Assembly: GCA_016887505.1 (NCBI GenBank) | Contig: CP069393.1 | Location: 1,412,001 to 1,476,000 of the forward strand | DNA length: 64,000 bases | From: Clostridia bacterium | Lineage (GTDB): Bacteria; Bacillota; TC1; UBA5767 | Direction: 5' to 3' | In this document: positions 58,636 to 64,000 of the stretch, piece after piece | How the letters are laid out: each line of letters opens with the position of its first letter | Numbering within the stretch: position 1 is the stretch's first letter | Program-made: the position numbers and the translations under genes | The notes under the pieces: generated by a model | What the model saw: the letters and a program-made list of their open reading frames with translations, nothing else | What the model was told of the DNA's origin: nothing | Database searches by the model: none

Positions 58636-58678
58636 AAGGGGGTAGCCTATGGATGAATCATCCATAGGCTACCCCCTT
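58636..58678 (+). terminator. Strong terminator after the Asp-Ala lipoprotein gene
   Basis: AAGGGGGTAGCCTATGGATG-AAT-CATCCATAGGCTACCCCCTT, a perfect 20-bp stem followed by CTTTTT, five bases after the stop codon. Confidence 0.92.
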
Positions 58679-58870
58679 CTTTTTCCCACAGCACTTAGAA
58701 TACAGACGATTCAAGAGCATACACTTTACTCCCTAGAAGCTTATTTATGAGATTTATGAGATGCAAATTATCTCCCAGGCTACAATACATGCATTTTCGC
58801 TCACACAATGTTAGCCCTCAGGTCTATTCCCCGCGCACGTCCATCTCTTAAGAAGAAGCACTCGATACGA

Positions 58871-59320
58871 TCAATCCGATTCTATCGTGAATACTCCTTT
58901 TTCCTTCTGGTATATCTTTAGACTTGTCTTGTCAATCACTTCCTGATTATCCAATTTCACGACCGAAAGGTGGACATAAAATTCAGATCCTTCAGGTGGA
59001 CTATCTAACAGGACCGTCCAGTATACCTTGTGTTCATTCGTATACACATCACTACCTAATTGCTCGATTTTTCCTGCGCCACTCTTTTTCCATTGAAGAA
59101 AGGTTCCTTCTTCTGTCTCCCAATGAAATTTGTAGTCACTATTCTTCAAATCCCGATCAAAAGCAGCAATCAAGCCAATACCTGGTGTTGATGACATACT
59201 GGGAGAATAGAGGGTGATTTCAGGATTAATGTGAAGCTTCTCTTCCTTTTCAGTACATGCAACCAGAGTTACAGCACAAAGAAATAGTACGCATAATCCG
59301 ATTAACGTTCTTTTTTTCAT
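58871..59320 (-). CDS. Hypothetical lipoprotein
   Basis: 149 residues from ATG 59320 (AGGAGG at good spacing; a start 11 codons upstream lacks one). Signal peptide with lipobox TLVAC, then a beta-sandwich-like domain (INPEITLYSPSMSSTPGIGLIAAF, YKFHWETEEGTFLQW, KVYWTVLLDSPPEGSEFYVHLSVV). The Trp/Tyr-rich alternating strands suggest an immunoglobulin-like fold. No family recognised. Monocistronic. Confidence 0.65.
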   Translation of the reverse strand: MKKRTLIGLCVLFLCAVTLVACTEKEEKLHINPEITLYSPSMSSTPGIGLIAAFDRDLKNSDYKFHWETEEGTFLQWKKSGAGKIEQLGSDVYTNEHKVYWTVLLDSPPEGSEFYVHLSVVKLDNQEVIDKTSLKIYQKEKGVFTIESD

Positions 59321-59518
59321 AATTACCTCCTGTGTAATTTTCCCTACATACATCTACACCTAACTTGGCGATAAGGCTCTGTGGCAACCGACTATTTCTA
59401 TACCTATCTTCCTATATGATTCAATATAGCTCTATGATTATTCACTAGGACAATTATTCCTTTCTAGCTTCAACATGATATACTAAAGGTAAAAATTTTC
59501 ATAGTTGGAGCAGATTAT

Positions 59519-60070
59519 ATGGAACTCAGTAAATCAATTAAGAAAACATACCTCTATTTCATGATGTACGCAATCATAGGTTGGTGCTATGAGGTATTTC
59601 TAGAAGTAGTCGTTTATCAGTGGGGATTCACAAATCGTGGTGTGCTGTTTGGCCCCTACTGTCCCGTTTATGGTTTTGGCGCATTGGCCTTCATCCTATG
59701 CTTTGGAAAAATAATGAAGAAGAAAGAACCCAACTGGTTCGTATATGTAAAACCTTTAATCATTTTTATGGGCTGCGCTTTCGTTGCAACCGGCATTGAA
59801 CTAGTCGCCAGCTATATGTTGGAAATATTAACTGGCAGCTGGCCCTGGCAAACCTATGCAGATTATGCTATCAATTTTCAGGCTAGAATTGCCCTTTCAC
59901 CTTCAATACGTTTCGGTTTGGGCGGCCTACTATTTTTGTATATCCTCCAACCAATATTTGAAAAGGTGATTTATAAGTTAGGCGACAAAAAAGTTAGCAT
60001 CCTATTTTACGCCATACTATTCCCCTTCATACTCGACTTGTTCGTCAAACTGTTCAAGATGGTATCATAA
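59519..60070 (+). CDS. Putative ABC transporter permease, type IV (CmpB-like) membrane protein
   Basis: 183 residues, about five membrane helices. The conserved family opening is YFMMYAIIGWCYEVFLEVVV followed by FTNRGVLFGPYCPVYGFGAL, which defines the 'ABC_trans_CmpB' group common in Firmicutes. Despite the name no transport role is shown, and no ABC ATPase gene is adjacent. An extended -10 (TGATATACT, 59476-59484) lies about 35 bp upstream. Confidence 0.82.
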   Translation: MELSKSIKKTYLYFMMYAIIGWCYEVFLEVVVYQWGFTNRGVLFGPYCPVYGFGALAFILCFGKIMKKKEPNWFVYVKPLIIFMGCAFVATGIELVASYMLEILTGSWPWQTYADYAINFQARIALSPSIRFGLGGLLFLYILQPIFEKVIYKLGDKKVSILFYAILFPFILDLFVKLFKMVS

Positions 60071-60219
60071 GCTTATTTCAACAAAAGTTCCCGGTTGTTC
60101 CTTTGCTAATTCCAAAAACACGTAGAGAAACATCAACTGTCCATGTGAAAAACGATCACTTCGTTACCACGTAGAGGCATAATCTAAGACACAACGTTAT
60201 AGGCCTACTGTTTATCCCT

Positions 60220-60849
60220 CTACAAGTTTTTCATCACAATTCGTTCAATGTCATTGACTACCAACTTGCAACGGTCACAACAGCTCTTCATCCTCATGAA
60301 TATTTCTGAATAGGCTAGTACTATTTCTGGTGCATTATTCTCTTGGTAGAGCTGGCGCAAACTATGTACATATAAATCATCCCCCTGGGCTTTGAGCTCC
60401 TTAACCTCTTTAATCTGTTTAAAAAGCAACTCAGATTTTTCGTAATTTTTCATTTCCCACAAAGCTTTATTCATGGACTCACAACTAGCTTGAATCAGTT
60501 TAACAAATCTTAGAGAGTCCTTACGAAGATCTATATATCCAAAAACATCATAATGAATCATCACTTCCTCAACTGCATCAGTCACATCATCAATATAGTG
60601 CGACAAGCTTATGATATCATCTCTCTCCAATGGTGGAAGAAATTCGTCAATCAATCGTTTCATCATATCCGTTTTAGCTTCATCGGCCGCATTCTCAAGT
60701 TCATGCATCTGCGCTCTTGCTTTCGACAGATTGCTTTTCTTGTAATTGTTCAGCACCTCACTTAAATAGTTGGCCGCCTGAACAGTATAATCTGAAAGAT
60801 TCGCCATACTTTCAAAATAATCATATCCTTTTCTTTTCCGTCCAAACAT
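60220..60849 (-). CDS. DUF47/PhoU-like accessory protein of the Pit transporter
   Basis: 209 residues from ATG 60849 (AAGGAG upstream). All-helical, with the family's metal-binding motifs RAQMHELENAADEAK and ISLSHYIDDVTDAVEE (ExxxD and HxxDDxxD). The DUF47 family is regularly encoded next to Pit transporters and thought to regulate them. The pit gene ends 10 bp upstream in the same transcript. Confidence 0.9.
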   Translation of the reverse strand: MFGRKRKGYDYFESMANLSDYTVQAANYLSEVLNNYKKSNLSKARAQMHELENAADEAKTDMMKRLIDEFLPPLERDDIISLSHYIDDVTDAVEEVMIHYDVFGYIDLRKDSLRFVKLIQASCESMNKALWEMKNYEKSELLFKQIKEVKELKAQGDDLYVHSLRQLYQENNAPEIVLAYSEIFMRMKSCCDRCKLVVNDIERIVMKNL

Positions 60850-60859
60850 GACACTCTCC

Positions 60860-61915
60860 TTATCCGATTTGATGCAAAAATAACCACGTAATCCCATAGC
60901 TGAGCAAAGCGCAACCTGGGAAGGTTAGAATCCAAGTAAGCACCATATCCTTCACCAAATACCAATTTACCGATGATGCTTTATTCGATACACCAACCCC
61001 CACAATTGCAGTTGCCTTAACATGCGTTGTGCTTACTGGTATACCTAGAAATGTCGACGCTAATATCGTAATGGAAGAAGCAATATCTGCTGATAGTCCT
61101 TGGTACATGGTCAAATGGACCACGTTCATTCCTAAAGATTTGATGATTCTATAGCCACCAATAAATGTACCCGTTGCCATGACGACTGAACAAAGTAACA
61201 TTAGCCATATGGGTATGCCTAAATTATTATTCGCACCATACCCTTGTACCAAAAAAACTTGAAGCAAAAATATGCCCATAAATTTCTGACCATCTTGTGC
61301 ACCATGCAAAAATGCCATCATGGCAGCACCTGCAATCTGAGCTCTTTTGAAGAAAAAAGTAGTTTTACGTTTTTCAACACGAAAAAACAAGGACTCAATA
61401 AGGCGTGTGATTACTAGCCCCAACGAAAAACTCACAATTACTGCAATTATCAGTCCATACAATACCTTGACCCATTCAGACCAAATGATTCCAGACCAAC
61501 CTCCCTGTAGCGCAATCGCAGCACCCGAAATCCCAGCAATCAACGCATGACCTTCACTACTTGGAATACCCATGCTCCAAGCACTAATCGACCAAATCAC
61601 AATGGCCAACATTGCAGCACACAGTGAAATCATAGACGCTTGCATTTCTCCAGAAAAATCAACCATATAGAAAATTGTCCGACTCACGGAAGCATTGATT
61701 GAGGTCATCACAAATACACCAATGAAATCAAAGACAGCAGCCAAAACAATCGCTTGCTTTACGGGTAGTGCACGGGTAGCCACGCAAGTGGCGATAGAAT
61801 TCGGCACATCAATCCATCCATTAATAAGAATAACACCTAAGGAAAGTACAACCGAAATAAACAATACTGGATGTTCTAACATTTGTCCTATAAATTCTAA
61901 AAATGATATGGTCAA
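60860..61915 (-). CDS. pit: Inorganic phosphate transporter, PiT family
   Basis: 351 residues, about ten helices, with the duplicated family signature: GWIDVPNSIATCVATRALPVKQAI in the first half and FLHGAQDGQKFMGIFLL in the second, plus IPVSTTHVKATAIVGVG. Low-affinity metal-phosphate:proton symport. The start is TTG 61915 behind GGGGAT. Followed by its DUF47 partner. Confidence 0.9.
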   Translation of the reverse strand: MTISFLEFIGQMLEHPVLFISVVLSLGVILINGWIDVPNSIATCVATRALPVKQAIVLAAVFDFIGVFVMTSINASVSRTIFYMVDFSGEMQASMISLCAAMLAIVIWSISAWSMGIPSSEGHALIAGISGAAIALQGGWSGIIWSEWVKVLYGLIIAVIVSFSLGLVITRLIESLFFRVEKRKTTFFFKRAQIAGAAMMAFLHGAQDGQKFMGIFLLQVFLVQGYGANNNLGIPIWLMLLCSVVMATGTFIGGYRIIKSLGMNVVHLTMYQGLSADIASSITILASTFLGIPVSTTHVKATAIVGVGVSNKASSVNWYLVKDMVLTWILTFPGCALLSYGITWLFLHQIG

Positions 61916-62108
61916 AATATCATCCCCATTCTAATAACATATCAGATAATTAATGCCGTATGCATTTCTAATAGCGATTGAAAATCTTAACGGCCATTGC
62001 TTTTGCAAAACCACCTGAGCTCTATTCGTATAAAATAAACATCCATTTTATTCACCTGATTCCAACCACAATCGATCTCGCTACCTCAATACCAAACCAT
62101 TCGCTTAC

Positions 62109-62150
62109 GAACTTTAATGCACCTCCATTATTGGAGGTGCATTAAAGTTC
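62109..62150. terminator. Terminator-like 19-bp stem after katG
   Basis: GAACTTTAATGCACCTCCA-TTAT-TGGAGGTGCATTAAAGTTC, 27 bp after the katG stop. It has no T-run outside the stem, but the AAAG/CTTT arms make it U-rich internally. Nothing else is recognisable in 61916-62176. Confidence 0.7.
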
Positions 62151-62176
62151 ATTCTATAGCTACACTATACCCTCAC

Positions 62177-64000
<1,824 letters not shown>

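Noticed and set aside
58447..58656. Leu/Thr-rich second reading frame inside the Asp-Ala repeat
   Set aside because: Frame-shifted shadow of a low-complexity repeat without a ribosome binding site.

Overview
The window looks like the chromosome of a low-GC Gram-positive anaerobe of the class Clostridia. The evidence is the T-box, aggaggt-type ribosome binding sites, lipobox lipoproteins, a sortase-anchored (LPYTG) surface protein, an S-layer-homology protein, an ECF transporter, CpsB/C/D-type tyrosine phosphorylation proteins and a selenocysteine-containing peroxiredoxin of the kind known from amino-acid-fermenting clostridia. Most genes are on the minus strand. No phage, insertion sequence, CRISPR array, tRNA or rRNA gene was seen.

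Regions (minus-strand operons given in transcription order). (1) 1-7828: aromatic amino acid operon aroF-tyrA-aroB-aroA-aroC-pheA-CYTH. It is preceded by a consensus promoter, a 27-residue leader peptide packed with Tyr/Phe/Trp codons and an intrinsic terminator, i.e. a classical attenuator. (2) 7848-14497: a zinc-ribbon membrane protein, an AAA-type ATPase with a helical-repeat partner, a small XRE regulator, a degenerate secretion-ATPase-like protein and guanine deaminase. (3) 14786-24756: phosphoglucomutase, a UDP-sugar dehydratase, PhoH, a metal-ligand-less 'iron ADH', a nitroreductase, a 6S-like small RNA, a CMP-kinase/nuclease-like fusion, hpt and a glycosyltransferase. (4) 24765-27768: modABC followed by a UGA-containing selenoperoxiredoxin gene, with a ModE-like operator overlapping the promoter.

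(5) 29641-39830 is the most unusual part. Two related cis-RNA elements, which I interpret as molybdenum/tungsten cofactor (Moco) riboswitches with terminators, precede an aldehyde dehydrogenase and a large operon. The operon encodes an FMN-binding lipoprotein, two lipoproteins built from Cys-less sulfite-oxidase-like (molybdopterin-binding fold) domains, an ECF S component, a membrane phosphodiesterase, a third anchored molybdopterin-fold protein, two EcfA ATPases, EcfT, a MobB with a cysteine-rich tail and a kinase-like protein. Together they suggest an uncharacterised cofactor- or flavin-linked uptake and extracytoplasmic redox system under Moco/Tuco control.

(6) 39880-51875: SLH protein, hypothetical protein, cpsB, cpsC and cpsD (cpsC apparently lacks a canonical start codon), a D-cysteine desulfhydrase-like enzyme, TraX and a 1406-residue sortase-anchored adhesin. 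(7) 52050-55093: an ABC importer of the TrpX/TyrX type behind a T-box whose specifier reads as UAC (Tyr), a second and different mechanism for sensing aromatic amino acids. (8) 55355-64000: small membrane and lipoproteins (one with a long Asp-Ala repeat), a DEAD-box helicase with a structured leader, a Pit phosphate transporter with its DUF47 partner, and the 3' part of katG, cut by the window edge.
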